DNA of 64,000 nt from Eubacteriaceae bacterium CHKCI004 (GCA_900016875.1 FCNR01000071.1:1-64000); one strand, 5' to 3'; shown: positions 43,053-52,044, counted from the stretch's first letter. Made by a program: numbers and translations. Notes: generated by a model from the sequence alone, not told the origin.

Positions 43053-43123
43053 GCGGGTGTAGTTCAATGGTAGAACACTAGCCTTCCAAGCTAGATACGT
43101 GGGTTCGATTCCCATCACCCGCT
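43053..43123 (+). tRNA. tRNA-Gly (UCC), copy 1
   Basis: Acceptor GCGGGTG/CACCCGC, anticodon loop CTTCCAA. CCA is not encoded. Confidence 0.97.
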
Positions 43124-43168
43124 TCTGCTTTGAGCAGAAGAACAATTTATATTGTTTCATCATAATAC

Positions 43169-43242
<74 letters not shown>

Positions 43243-43264
43243 TTTGTCAGGCTGTCCTGACTAT

Positions 43265-43339
43265 GGTGGGTGTGGCGCAGTTGGTTAGCGCGCCAGATTG
43301 TGGCTCTGGAGGCCGAGGGTTCGAATCCCTCTACCCACC
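43265..43339 (+). tRNA. tRNA-His (GUG)
   Basis: Anticodon loop TTGTGGC. The extra 5' G (position -1) is encoded and pairs with the discriminator C. Confidence 0.97.
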
Positions 43340-43343
43340 TTAA

Positions 43344-43415
43344 TGGGCTATCGCCAAGCGGTAAGGCACAGGACTTTGACTCCTGCATTCGCTGGTTCGA
43401 ATCCAGCTAGTCCAG
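43344..43415 (+). tRNA. tRNA-Gln (UUG)
   Basis: Acceptor TGGGCTA/TAGTCCA, anticodon loop CTTTGAC, discriminator G. CCA is not encoded. Confidence 0.96.
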
Positions 43416-43422
43416 TTGGACC

Positions 43423-43447
43423 GCAGATTCGAATTTCTGCGTCTGCA
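43423..43447 (+). other. Possible relic of a tRNA 3' end
   Basis: Right after tRNA-Gln, GCAGA-TTCGAATT-TCTGC followed by GTCTGCA resembles a T arm (with an eight-base loop) plus an acceptor 3' strand, with no matching 5' half. It may be the tail of a deleted tRNA gene. Confidence 0.35.
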
Positions 43448-43481
43448 ATGAGTAAGGCCCGGGCGCTGTGCTCATTTTTTT
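43447..43481 (+). terminator. Terminator-like hairpin inside the tRNA cluster
   Basis: AATGAG (43447-43452) pairs with CTCATT (43471-43476), with a GC-rich inner part, and a T run to 43481. It could lower expression of the distal tRNAs. No clear promoter follows it. Confidence 0.6.
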
Positions 43482-43502
43482 GTTATATGGAGAATTCATT
43501 GT

Positions 43503-43575
43503 GGGATATTAGCTCAGTTGGTAGAGCACTTGACTTTTAATCAAGTTGTCCGGGGTTCGAATCCCCGATGTCTCA
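43503..43575 (+). tRNA. tRNA-Lys (UUU)
   Basis: Acceptor GGGATAT/ATGTCTC with wobble pairs, anticodon loop CTTTTAA. CCA is not encoded. Confidence 0.97.
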
Positions 43576-43629
43576 TTGGAAATCGTTGCCGCAGCAGCGA
43601 TTTCTCTTTTTGTCAACAACAGAATATGC

Positions 43630-43704
43630 CGGGGTGTGGCTCAGCTTGGCTAGAGCGCTTGATTTGGGATCAAGAGGCCGCAGGTTCGAATCCTGTCACC
43701 CCGA
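43630..43704 (+). tRNA. tRNA-Pro (UGG), copy 2
   Basis: Identical to the copy at 42971 by eye. Confidence 0.97.
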
Positions 43705-43710
43705 TTGTTC

Positions 43711-43781
43711 GCGGGTGTAGTTCAATGGTAGAACACTAGCCTTCCAAGCTAGATACGTGGGTTCGATTCCCATCACCCGCT
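43711..43781 (+). tRNA. tRNA-Gly (UCC), copy 2
   Basis: Identical to the copy at 43053 by eye, and again directly after tRNA-Pro. Confidence 0.97.
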
Positions 43782-43839
43782 TTGTTGTTATTTTTATAGA
43801 TTTTACTGCCGGGAAGGGATTGCCCTGCAATATTATTAT

Positions 43840-43920
43840 GCGGATATGGCGGAATTGGCAGACGCGCCAGATTTAGGTTCTGGTGGGGCACCCGTGCAGG
43901 TTCAAGTCCTGTTATCCGCA
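43840..43920 (+). tRNA. tRNA-Leu (UAG)
   Basis: Acceptor GCGGATA/TATCCGC, anticodon loop TTTAGGT, long variable arm (type II). CCA is not encoded. Confidence 0.97.
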
Positions 43921-43931
43921 TTTCTGACGCG

Positions 43932-43967
43932 CCCGAGAGATTTGTTCAGACAGCTCTCGGGTTTTTT
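43932..43967 (+). terminator. Terminator of the tRNA operon
   Basis: CCCGAGAG (43932-43939) pairs with CTCTCGGG (43954-43961), then six T. Confidence 0.9.
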
Positions 43968-43992
43968 GCGCTGTGGAAAGAAGGAGAGCGAT

Positions 43993-45003
43993 ATGAGCAA
44001 TAAGCAGAGAGTTTATATCTGGGATAATCTGAAATGCTTTTTGATGATTTCAGTTGTTCTTGGACATTTTGTAAATCAGTACCCGGATTCTTCCTTTATG
44101 AGGAGTATGTCAATTATTATTTATTCCTATCATATGCCTCTTTTTATTTTTGTGGCGGGGCTGCTGCAGAAAAGATGGACCAGGGAACGACCGTTCCGGT
44201 GGGATAAACCGGTGTATTATATTATCCTGGGTTATCTGCTGAAAGTACTGATTTATGCCATCAAGACTGCCTTTGGCAAAGACGCTGTTTTTTCTTTGTT
44301 TACAGATACGGGAATCCCATGGTATATGTTTGCCATGGCGGCTTACATGGTGATCGCATATGTGATCAGGAAGAAAAATCCCAAAGTATGCCTGCCTGTT
44401 TCTGTGATTCTGGCCCTTTTAGCCGGCTATGTGGACGGAATCGGGAGCTTCCTGTATATATCAAGGATTCTTGTGTTCTTTCCATTTTATTATGCGGGAT
44501 ATCTGATGGATTCAGATACTGTTCTCGCCTTTACAAGAAAGAAATGGCTTCGCCTGTGCGCGGTTGCAGTGCTTGCTGCCGGCCTTTTTATCAGTTTTTA
44601 CTGGATTGATGATATTTTTTCCATTATCCGTATGTTTACGGGAAGAAACGCCTATGCGTTTATCCGTGTGGCTGGCTGCGGACTGCAGCACCGTCTGCTT
44701 TGCTATGTGATTACAGTGATTGTGAGTACGGCCCTTATCAGCCTGATGCCGGGACGCAGAATCCGGCTGGCGGAAGCGGTAGGCAGCCGGACGCTTCAGA
44801 TTTATTTCTGGCACCGTCTGATTCTCTATGTCATGATGTATTCGGGATTCTGTGATGCCGTCCGGTCGGGATGCGGAAACTACTGGATTCCGGTATATCT
44901 GTTGATTGCGGTGCTTCTGACTTTTGTTCTGTCTTTGGACTTTTTTGGGTGGCCTCTCCGGAAAATCAAGGATCTGCAGATGCGGATTCGCGATGCTATG
45001 TAA
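43993..45003 (+). CDS. Membrane acyltransferase (acyltransferase 3 / fucose 4-O-acetylase type)
   Basis: 336 residues, about ten transmembrane segments. WDNLKCFLMISVVLGHF near the N-terminus, with the conserved His, and YHMPLFIFVAGLL are typical of acyltransferase 3 proteins that O-acetylate surface sugars. ATG 43993 has an AAGGAG site; the open frame runs back through tRNA-Leu, but that part is not protein. Neighbours give no hint of the glycan acted on. Confidence 0.85.
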   Translation: MSNKQRVYIWDNLKCFLMISVVLGHFVNQYPDSSFMRSMSIIIYSYHMPLFIFVAGLLQKRWTRERPFRWDKPVYYIILGYLLKVLIYAIKTAFGKDAVFSLFTDTGIPWYMFAMAAYMVIAYVIRKKNPKVCLPVSVILALLAGYVDGIGSFLYISRILVFFPFYYAGYLMDSDTVLAFTRKKWLRLCAVAVLAAGLFISFYWIDDIFSIIRMFTGRNAYAFIRVAGCGLQHRLLCYVITVIVSTALISLMPGRRIRLAEAVGSRTLQIYFWHRLILYVMMYSGFCDAVRSGCGNYWIPVYLLIAVLLTFVLSLDFFGWPLRKIKDLQMRIRDAM

Positions 45004-45028
45004 TAAATACTGTTTTATAAAAAGATTT

Positions 45029-45083
45029 CCCCCTCGGTGGCATAATGTGCACGCTGCATGCTAATGCCGCAGAGGGGGTTTTT
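45029..45083 (+). terminator. Terminator of the acyltransferase gene
   Basis: CCCCCTC (45029-45035) pairs with GAGGGGG (45072-45078), then five T. It may also act weakly on the convergent DUF378 gene. Confidence 0.8.
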
Positions 45084-45119
45084 CTTTGACATAAAAGTGT
45101 TTCAGCGACAGATAAAAAC

Positions 45120-45323
45120 CTATTCCCTGTTCTGACGTATTCTTCCGTACATAGTGAGCATGTAAATGCCGGAGATACCGACCAGATCATAGATAAGCCG
45201 GGTGAAGAAGCTGGAATCTCCAAATAAAGCGGAGACAAGATTGAACTGAAAGAGTCCGATTAATCCCCAGACAACAGCGCCTATGATAGTGAGTGTCAAA
45301 GCGATATAGTCAATCCATTTCAT
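45120..45323 (-). CDS. DUF378 small membrane protein
   Basis: 67 residues with two hydrophobic segments and the DUF378 (YuzA-like) pattern: ALTLTIIGAVVWGLIGLF, then RLIYDLVGISGIYML. Function unknown. AAAGGAG site before the ATG. Divergent from the lipoprotein gene. Confidence 0.85.
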   Translation of the reverse strand: MKWIDYIALTLTIIGAVVWGLIGLFQFNLVSALFGDSSFFTRLIYDLVGISGIYMLTMYGRIRQNRE

Positions 45324-45471
45324 ATATATTCTCCTTTCTGTGTTCTGTTATCCAGTATATCCAAAAGGCGGGAAAATAATCACTGACAAAACAAAAATAA
45401 AATTTGAATGGTATAGATAAAGAAAAAATGTGGATAATAAGGAAGAATCAAAATGAAAGGAGATTTTTATA

Positions 45472-46065
45472 ATGAGACTGAAAAAAAGCGTGATGATCAT
45501 GCTGTTTCTTTTGACGGCCGCCTTTGCTGTTTCCGGCTGTGGAAATAATGCGGATACGCAGGAAAGCACAGCTGCTTCCGGGACGACGGAGCAAAAAAAC
45601 GATGAAAATTCCCCGGAAAATATGACGGGAACGGAAGATAAAGTTGGTAAAGATACGGTGGGAGACGCTGCGGACGATGTTGGAGATGCTGCAAAAGATA
45701 TCGCAGACGGAGCAGGGGATGCTGCGAAAGATATCGTGGAGGGGGCTGGTGAAGCGGCCGATGATGTGGCGGATGGCGTCGGAGATGCCATAGATAATCT
45801 GGGCGGCGGTTCCTTTGACAGTTATGATGATGCAAAAACCTACCTTCTTGAAAAACTTAAGAAGGACAATTCCGGCGCAAATTATGAAGTCAGAGATGAA
45901 ATAAAAGATCTCACAGCCTACAATAACAATGATTCCGGAGCGGAAGGATATCAGTTCTCTGTTTATGAAACAGACGGAAACGAAAAAATTGGCATTTATT
46001 ATGTAGATAAAGATACTGGGAAAATTTATCGTTATATGGGAAAGAATTCCATTGAGGCATATTGA
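45472..46065 (+). CDS. Lipoprotein with 11-residue repeats
   Basis: 197 residues. Signal peptide ends in VSGC, so Cys23 is lipidated. A Ser/Thr/Asp/Glu linker leads into residues 64-110, built of 11-residue units GDAAKDIADGA, GDAAKDIVEGA and GEAADDVADGV with partial units at both ends. This is the amphipathic 11-mer type seen in LEA-like proteins. The last ~85 residues form a small domain ending GIYYVDKDTGKIYRYMG, which resembles PepSY-type domains. Function unknown. AAAGGAG ribosome site. Confidence 0.8.
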   Translation: MRLKKSVMIMLFLLTAAFAVSGCGNNADTQESTAASGTTEQKNDENSPENMTGTEDKVGKDTVGDAADDVGDAAKDIADGAGDAAKDIVEGAGEAADDVADGVGDAIDNLGGGSFDSYDDAKTYLLEKLKKDNSGANYEVRDEIKDLTAYNNNDSGAEGYQFSVYETDGNEKIGIYYVDKDTGKIYRYMGKNSIEAY

Positions 46066-46254
46066 CCGGAATATGGAAAATACTGCGGGCAGACCGGGCA
46101 GTTTCCGGTCTGCTCTGGCGCAGAGCGCTCTAAAACATCGCCCACCCCTGGAAATGTAAAAAAAAGTAAAAAAATATAATATTTTACTGGAAAAATATGG
46201 AATATGTGTTATTATAGTATTTGTAAATAATAAATAATAACAGGAGGAAGGGGT

Positions 46255-47151
46255 ATGATGAATTTTGAAGAGTTCCTGTGCTATGTGGAGGAACATATTT
46301 TAAAAGGATGGAAGGAAAATGCGGAAGTCAGAATACAGGAGACAAAAAAGAATAACGGGATTACATATCAGGGGTTGTCCATCAGAGAGATGGAGGAAAT
46401 GGTAGCTCCCTGTATTTATCTGGAAGAGTTTTATGATTTATATCAAAGGAGCGGGGATCTGGAGGAGGTAATGGAGAAGATCCGGCAGGAATATCAGTGG
46501 GCCATGGAACGTTCTGCTCTTTATGAGATGAATGTTCTGCAGTACGATCGCATCCGTAAAAAAATCATTTTTCGTCTGGTTAATTATGAGAAGAACAGGG
46601 AGATTCTTGAAGACTGTCCCTGTATACAGATGCATGATCTGGCATTGACCTTCCGGTGGGTGGCGCACACAGATTCCATCGGGATTTCCACAGCTCTGAT
46701 CACGAACCGGGAGCTTGCGTTGTGGGGGATCTCTCTGCATGAGCTGCTGCTGGTTGCCCGGGAGAATACCCGGAGGCTGTTTCCTCCGCGTATTATGGAT
46801 ATGGACAGCTTTCTCGTGGAATCCGGCAGGGGCAAGCCTCCGCTGATGCCGGGAAAGATCATGTATATCATGACCAACGAACAGCAGATCAATGGAGCGA
46901 CCGTGCTCGTTTACGACGGCGTTCTCCGTCAGTTTGCGGATAAAATAAAGGAGGATTTCTATGTTCTGCCAAGCAGTATCCATGAGCTGATCCTGGTGCC
47001 GGCCAGTCAGTTTGCCGATGCGGGACGACTTTTTGAGATGGTAAGAGAAGCGAACGATACCATCGTATTGCCGGTAGACTATTTATCCGACTCTGTCTAT
47101 TATTATAATAGAAGAAAAGATCAGCTGACTCTGGCGGCTTCCGATGCATAG
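46255..47151 (+). CDS. DUF5688 protein
   Basis: 298 residues, cytosolic by appearance. The layout (N-terminal helical region with GLSIREM, a central part with VLQYDRIRKKIIFRLVNYEKN, then a domain with PSSIHELILVP near the C-terminus) matches the DUF5688 family, found in Lachnospiraceae, often in several copies. The role is unknown. AGGAGGAAGG site; ATG 46255 and 46258 are both possible. Confidence 0.8.
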   Translation: MMNFEEFLCYVEEHILKGWKENAEVRIQETKKNNGITYQGLSIREMEEMVAPCIYLEEFYDLYQRSGDLEEVMEKIRQEYQWAMERSALYEMNVLQYDRIRKKIIFRLVNYEKNREILEDCPCIQMHDLALTFRWVAHTDSIGISTALITNRELALWGISLHELLLVARENTRRLFPPRIMDMDSFLVESGRGKPPLMPGKIMYIMTNEQQINGATVLVYDGVLRQFADKIKEDFYVLPSSIHELILVPASQFADAGRLFEMVREANDTIVLPVDYLSDSVYYYNRRKDQLTLAASDA

Positions 47152-47274
47152 CGAAGAGAAGGCGGAAGAATTCTTTCGATTTTTAAAAAATAACAAGGCG
47201 GACTTGATATGTCATAGGGATATTGTTATACTGATACAAAAAGGATAAAATGGAAAAGATTGGAAGGTGCTTTG

Positions 47275-48435
47275 ATGAAACGATGGCAGATAGGTTTGAA
47301 CATCATAGGGGAGATATTATTTTTTTTAATCGCTGCAGTGCTGCTGGTATTGATCGTTCCGCGGCTGCTTGGATTTTTCTGGCCCTTTGTGGCAAGCTGG
47401 CTGCTGGCGATGCTGGCGGCGCCTCTCTGCAATTTTCTGGAGAAGCATATTCGCCTGAATAAACAATGGGCGTCGGCGCTCATCATCATACTGGTGCTTT
47501 TGATTTTGGCGGGCTGCGGTTATCTGCTGATTACCAAGCTGGGAAGAGAGATGATATCTTTTCTTTCCGATGCGCCTTCCTATTATCGCTATGTCAGCAA
47601 TACTATTGAGATCATAAGTGACAAGATAAATAATATCGTTGCTCCGATATCCGGTGATTTCGGCAGTCAGATAGAGACGGCTTTTGATGATCTGCTCCTG
47701 CAGGCGGGAGCTGTGGTCAATAACTTTGCTCCGAGGGGAGTGGAGTTTTTAGGCAGCGCTGCCGCCAATATCACCAATGGGCTTGTCGGTACGCTGGTGA
47801 TGATCGTGGCCGCTTATTTCTTCATTGCCGAGAGGGAGAAAATTGCGCAGCAGATGATTCGGCTGGTTCCAGCAGATATGGAAGAACATGTAAAAAATAT
47901 TAAGAGCAGGCTGGTATCCGCTCTGGGCGGATTCCTTCTGGCTCAGTTTAAGATCATGTTTATCATCTTTTTGATTCTGCTGGCAGGACTTTTGATTCTG
48001 CGCAACCCGTATGCGCTGTTTCTTGCCCTGCTGATCTCTTTTCTGGATCTTCTTCCCATACTGGGAACGGGAACCGTGCTGATACCCTGGGCTGTCATTG
48101 TGTTTTTCAGCGGGCATTTTCGCCAGGGAGTGGTTCTGCTGATAATCTATGTCATCTGTCTGATTACGAGACAGGTTCTGCAGCCGAAGATCATCGGGGA
48201 CAGCATCGGTATGGGTACGCTGACTACGTTGTTTTTGATTTATACGGGATTTAAGCTGCAGGGAGTGCCGGGGATGATACTTGCGCTTCTGCTGGGGACT
48301 ATCGCTGTCACCCTGTATCGGCTTGGCCTTTTTGATTCCAAGATAAAGAGACTCCATTATTTGGTTGATGCATACCGCCATTATGATGACCGTTGTGTTT
48401 ATGAAGAAAAGCAAAAACGCGACGAAAAGAGATAA
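47275..48435 (+). CDS. AI-2E family transporter
   Basis: 386-residue membrane protein with seven to eight hydrophobic segments and the family motifs FLDLLPILGTG and KIIGDSIGM. Named for an autoinducer exporter, but many members have other roles, including sodium/proton exchange. ATG 47275 has a GGAAGG site; the frame from 47260 adds five residues. Confidence 0.88.
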   Translation: MKRWQIGLNIIGEILFFLIAAVLLVLIVPRLLGFFWPFVASWLLAMLAAPLCNFLEKHIRLNKQWASALIIILVLLILAGCGYLLITKLGREMISFLSDAPSYYRYVSNTIEIISDKINNIVAPISGDFGSQIETAFDDLLLQAGAVVNNFAPRGVEFLGSAAANITNGLVGTLVMIVAAYFFIAEREKIAQQMIRLVPADMEEHVKNIKSRLVSALGGFLLAQFKIMFIIFLILLAGLLILRNPYALFLALLISFLDLLPILGTGTVLIPWAVIVFFSGHFRQGVVLLIIYVICLITRQVLQPKIIGDSIGMGTLTTLFLIYTGFKLQGVPGMILALLLGTIAVTLYRLGLFDSKIKRLHYLVDAYRHYDDRCVYEEKQKRDEKR

Positions 48436-48480
48436 TTTTCAGAAAATTATGTCGATATAATTCAATAGTCGGAATTTGTG

Positions 48481-48509
48481 TTGACTTGAATTATCCTTTG
48501 TGCTAAGAT
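48481..48509 (+). promoter_or_regulatory. Promoter of the cold shock gene
   Basis: TTGACT (48481-48486), 17 bases, TAAGAT (48504-48509) with an extended TGC before the -10. The leader is about 46 bases and can form a short stem (CCTGTC with GACGGG). Confidence 0.75.
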
Positions 48510-48561
48510 GTGGGTGCCTGTCGGAGAACAGACGGGAAGTATATAAGATGGAGGTATTCCG

Positions 48562-48768
48562 ATGTTGAAGGGAACAGTAAAATGGTTCAATAATCAAAAG
48601 GGGTATGGATTTATCCAGGACGAGAATGGAAAGGATATTTTTGTACATTATACCGGACTTGATATGGAAGGTTTTAGATCCCTGGATGAAGGAAACAAGG
48701 TGGAGTTCGATCTTGTGGAAGGTGAAAAGGGGCTTCAGGCTTCCCATGTGGTAAAGACAGAGGATTGA
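48562..48768 (+). CDS. Cold shock protein
   Basis: 68-residue OB-fold single-strand nucleic-acid binding protein. RNP-1 as KGYGFI and RNP-2 as DIFVHY are intact. It likely acts as an RNA chaperone. Monocistronic with its own extended -10 promoter. Confidence 0.95.
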   Translation: MLKGTVKWFNNQKGYGFIQDENGKDIFVHYTGLDMEGFRSLDEGNKVEFDLVEGEKGLQASHVVKTED

Positions 48769-48846
48769 TGTTCAGGCTTGCGGGAAAGCGTCGGCCTGTG
48801 GAGAATACCGCAGATTAAATGCTGTAGATTATAGAGGAATACAACA

Positions 48847-49476
48847 ATGAGAATATATCTGGTGCGCCATGGCGAGACAGAATTAAATCGGAAGGGCTGT
48901 TATTACGGACAGACAGATATCCCGCTTTCCGTCTGCGGCAGACAGCAGGCGGGGAAGCTGGGAAGGTTTTTTCGGGACATACCGCTGCAAAGCAGTGTGA
49001 TCAGTCCTTTAATACGGGCGGCCGAGACCGCTGAGATCATCATGGCAGAATATACAAAAGAGATAAAAATATACAGGGATGATCGGCTTGCAGAACAGAA
49101 TTTTGGTATTTTTGAAGGGCAGACATATCAGGAGCTGACCAAAAAATATCCGCAGGAATGGGCAGACTGGAACAGAGATTTCTCCGGCTACCGGATTCCG
49201 GGCGGTGAAAGCTTTCTTGATGTTAGAAAACGGACGGAAAGCTTTTTTTTCGATTTGAAAAAAAAGTCTGAAAAAGAAGACAGGGAGTTTTCTGTGCTGC
49301 TGGTTGCTCACAAAGGAACGCTGGGACATCTGCTTGCCGTAAGCCTTGGGCTTCCGCCGGAAGGCTACTGGAATTTTGTCTTTGAGCAGGGATGCTACAG
49401 TCGTCTGGATCTGGAGGACGGTTATGCAATCATCCGCTGCCTGAATCAGAGTGTGGACGGCGATTTGGGTGATTAG
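48847..49476 (+). CDS. Histidine phosphatase family protein
   Basis: 209 residues. The catalytic loop LVRHGETELN is at the N-terminus (His8) and the second His is in LVAHKGTL. The closest type is alpha-ribazole phosphatase/phosphoglycerate-mutase-like; no cobalamin gene is nearby, so the substrate is open. Confidence 0.88.
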   Translation: MRIYLVRHGETELNRKGCYYGQTDIPLSVCGRQQAGKLGRFFRDIPLQSSVISPLIRAAETAEIIMAEYTKEIKIYRDDRLAEQNFGIFEGQTYQELTKKYPQEWADWNRDFSGYRIPGGESFLDVRKRTESFFFDLKKKSEKEDREFSVLLVAHKGTLGHLLAVSLGLPPEGYWNFVFEQGCYSRLDLEDGYAIIRCLNQSVDGDLGD

Positions 49477-49543
49477 AGCCTGTGTCCGGGATTGCGAACG
49501 ACGCCCTGATATATAAATGTACAAAAAGAAAGGTACGATATAC

Positions 49544-50881
49544 ATGGATTTATTTGACTATATGCGGATGGAGAGAAAAAAACAGGAGTCTCCGCTGGCG
49601 GTGCGGATGCGTCCGCGAACTCTGGATGAAATGGTGGGACAGTCTCATATTATAGGGAAGAACCGGCTTTTGTACCGGGCAATCAAAGCTGATAAGATCA
49701 GTTCGCTGATTTTTTACGGGCCTCCGGGAACCGGAAAAACCACCCTGGCAAAGGTGATCGCCAACACGACCAGCGCGCAGTTTGTGCAGATGAACGCGAC
49801 CACATCCGGCAAGAAAGATATGGAGCAGGCGGTACGCCAGGCAAAAGATATATTTGGCATGTACGGAAACCGGACAATTCTTTTTATTGATGAGATTCAT
49901 CGTTTTAACAAAGCGCAGCAGGATTATCTGCTGCCTTATGTGGAGGACGGGACGATCGTGCTGATCGGTGCTACTACGGAGAATCCATATTTTGAGGTGA
50001 ACAGCGCGCTTTTATCACGATCAAAGATTTTCCATCTGGAACCTTTGTCGGGAAAGGATATTGCCGGACTTATACGGATTGCTGTGACGGATGACGAAAG
50101 AGGAATGGGGGCGTATGGCGCTGAGATTACCGAAGAGGCGGTTTCTTTTATCGCAGAGATGGCGGGAGGCGATGCAAGGGCAGCCTTAAATGCTGTCGAG
50201 CTGGGCGTTATGACCACGGAGCCGGGAGAGGACGGAAAGATTGTCATTGATCTGAGCGTGGCGCAGGAATGTATCCAGAGGAAGGCGTTAAACTATGATA
50301 AGAACGGGGATAATCATTATGATGTTATCTCTGCCTTTATCAAGAGTATGAGGGGAACGGATCCGGATGCGGCGGTGTTCTATCTTGCCCGGATGCTTGA
50401 TGCGGGAGAAGACCCGAAGTTTATTGCCCGGAGAATTATGATCTGCGCTTCAGAGGATGTGGGAAATGCAGATCCTCAGGCACTGCAGGTTGCCGTTGCG
50501 GCCTCCCTCGCCGTAGAGCGGGTGGGGCTGCCGGAGGGGCGGATCATTCTTTCACAGGCAGCCTCTTATGTGGCAAGCGCGCCGAAGAGCAATGCCTGTA
50601 TCATGGCGATTGACAAAGCGCAGGAGATGGTAAAGAGGGCGGATACCGGACAGGTCCCGCCGTACCTGAGAGACGCCCATTATGGGGGAGCCAGGGATTT
50701 GGGTCACGGCATTGGCTATCGGTATGCCCATGATTATCCGGAGCATTATGTGAAGCAGCAGTATCTGCCGGATGCAATTCGAGATGAGAGGTTTTATATT
50801 CCGACAGAAAATGGATATGAGAAGAAGATAAAAATGCATCTGGAGCATTTAAGAAACAGGGAGGAAGAGGAAAATGCATAA
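49544..50881 (+). CDS. rarA: Replication-associated recombination protein A
   Basis: AAA+ clamp-loader-like ATPase (RarA/MgsA) acting at stalled replication forks. 445 residues from ATG 49544: Walker A GPPGTGKTT, Walker B LFIDEIHRFN, GATTENPYFEVN, then the C-terminal tetramer domain with RDAHYGGARDLGHG. The frame can start at 49517, but homologues begin at MDLFDY. Overlaps the next gene by 8 bases. Confidence 0.94.
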   Translation: MDLFDYMRMERKKQESPLAVRMRPRTLDEMVGQSHIIGKNRLLYRAIKADKISSLIFYGPPGTGKTTLAKVIANTTSAQFVQMNATTSGKKDMEQAVRQAKDIFGMYGNRTILFIDEIHRFNKAQQDYLLPYVEDGTIVLIGATTENPYFEVNSALLSRSKIFHLEPLSGKDIAGLIRIAVTDDERGMGAYGAEITEEAVSFIAEMAGGDARAALNAVELGVMTTEPGEDGKIVIDLSVAQECIQRKALNYDKNGDNHYDVISAFIKSMRGTDPDAAVFYLARMLDAGEDPKFIARRIMICASEDVGNADPQALQVAVAASLAVERVGLPEGRIILSQAASYVASAPKSNACIMAIDKAQEMVKRADTGQVPPYLRDAHYGGARDLGHGIGYRYAHDYPEHYVKQQYLPDAIRDERFYIPTENGYEKKIKMHLEHLRNREEEENA

Positions 50882-51095
50882 ATTAAAACAAATCGGTGCT
50901 TTGCTGCTGGTGGTTATCCTGGTGGCGCTGGTTCTCCTGACCCTGTATTTTGCTGTGACAGGGAGCCGGTATTTTATGGCTTCTCTGGTGGTCACACTGG
51001 TTTTTCCGGTGCTGCTGTATGCCTACATGCTGGTATATCGGATTGTGAAGAAAAATGGGCAGGAAGAAGAATCCGCTGACGGGGACGAGAAATAA
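50874..51095 (+). CDS. Small two-helix membrane protein
   Basis: 73 residues with two hydrophobic helices (about 7-28 and 33-55) and a Glu/Asp-rich C-terminal tail. Its start overlaps the end of rarA, so translation is probably coupled. No family recognised. Confidence 0.7.
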   Translation: MHKLKQIGALLLVVILVALVLLTLYFAVTGSRYFMASLVVTLVFPVLLYAYMLVYRIVKKNGQEEESADGDEK

Positions 51096-51152
51096 AAATC
51101 TTAAAGGAAGATGACCCTGTCGGATGCACGGAAAATAATCCGGCTCCGGCTA

Positions 51153-51181
51153 TTGACAAGCAGGTCAGAATGGAATAATAT
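51153..51181 (+). promoter_or_regulatory. Promoter of the rubrerythrin gene
   Basis: TTGACA (51153-51158), 17 bases, TAATAT (51176-51181). Confidence 0.75.
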
Positions 51182-51243
51182 AAATATCAGTAGTTATTAC
51201 TATTTTTTAATTGCTCGATAAGAGTAGGAAAGAGAGGTATATC

Positions 51244-51786
51244 ATGCCAAGTTTAAAAGGTACAAAAACAGAACAGAATTTAATGACTGCATTCGCTGGA
51301 GAGTCTCAGGCTACTAATAAATACACATATTTTTCCAGCAAAGCGAAAAAAGACGGATATGTACAGATTGCAAATATTTTTGCTGAGACAGCAGCCAACG
51401 AGAGAGAACATGCAAAAATGTGGTTCAAATTATTAGAAGGCGGCGCAATCCGTTCTACCATGGAGAATCTGCAGGCAGCAGCAGACGGCGAGAACTATGA
51501 ATGGACAGATATGTACGCACAGTTCGCGAAAGAAGCAAGAGAAGAAGGCTTCTATGAGATTGCTGATAAGTTCGACGGCGTTGCAGCAGTAGAGAAAGAG
51601 CATGAAGCAAGATATTTAAAACTTCTTGACAACGTAAAGAAAGAAGTTGTATTCTCCAAAGACAACGATGTGATCTGGCAGTGTGCAAACTGCGGACATA
51701 TCTGCATTGGAAAGAAAGCTCCGGAAGTCTGTCCTGTATGCGATCATCCACAGTCCTACTTCCAGGTTAAACCGGAAAATTACTAA
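51244..51786 (+). CDS. rbr: Rubrerythrin
   Basis: 180-residue non-haem iron peroxidase of anaerobes. The ferritin-like di-iron domain shows the Glu and ExxH ligands ([24 protein letters not shown]), and the C-terminal rubredoxin domain has CANCG and CPVCDHP. Reduces hydrogen peroxide with electrons from NAD(P)H via a reductase encoded elsewhere. ATG 51244 follows AGAGAGG. Codon use looks strongly biased, as in a highly expressed gene. Confidence 0.96.
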   Translation: MPSLKGTKTEQNLMTAFAGESQATNKYTYFSSKAKKDGYVQIANIFAETAANEREHAKMWFKLLEGGAIRSTMENLQAAADGENYEWTDMYAQFAKEAREEGFYEIADKFDGVAAVEKEHEARYLKLLDNVKKEVVFSKDNDVIWQCANCGHICIGKKAPEVCPVCDHPQSYFQVKPENY

Positions 51787-51835
51787 GATTTTTTCAGAGA
51801 GGCGTATATTTTTTTCTAAACGGGTAATAATGATA

Positions 51836-51859
51836 ATATCCGATGGGGACATCGGATAT
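51836..51859. repeat. Perfect 10-bp hairpin with GGGA loop
   Basis: ATATCCGATG (51836-51845), GGGA, CATCGGATAT (51850-51859), just after rubrerythrin. A GNRA-type tetraloop on a perfect stem suggests a stable RNA structure at the 3' end of the message. Confidence 0.75.
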
Positions 51860-51897
51860 GACAGTCGTCAGGAAAAAACTTATATCCTCCCCTTTCT

Positions 51898-51935
51898 AAC
51901 AGGCGTCTGCTTTGGTAAAAGCAGGCGCCTGTTTT
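51898..51935 (+). terminator. Terminator of rubrerythrin
   Basis: AACAGGCGTCTGC (51898-51910) pairs with GCAGGCGCCTGTT (51921-51933), with one G-T pair, then T bases. Confidence 0.8.
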
Positions 51936-51972
51936 CAGTGCTGAAAAAAATAAATTTTGCAAGGAAAAATAC

Positions 51973-52001
51973 TTGACAAATCAGAAGCTTTCTCCTATAA
52001 T
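51973..52001 (+). promoter_or_regulatory. Consensus promoter of the ylxM-ffh operon
   Basis: TTGACA (51973-51978), 17 bases, TATAAT (51996-52001). The leader holds a small stem (GTAAAG and CTTTAC) before the ribosome site. Confidence 0.88.
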
Positions 52002-52044
52002 CATGTTCGGTAAAGGGAAAACACTTTACATGAGGTGATAATCA

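Noticed and set aside
43846-43992. N-terminal extension of the acyltransferase frame starting MAELADAPDL
   Set aside because: It is the translation of tRNA-Leu, a well-known artefact. The true start at 43993 has its own ribosome site.
51186-51205. TAGT-TATT-ACTA element upstream of rubrerythrin as a PerR or Fur box
   Set aside because: The inverted part is only four bases per side and does not fit the PerR consensus well.
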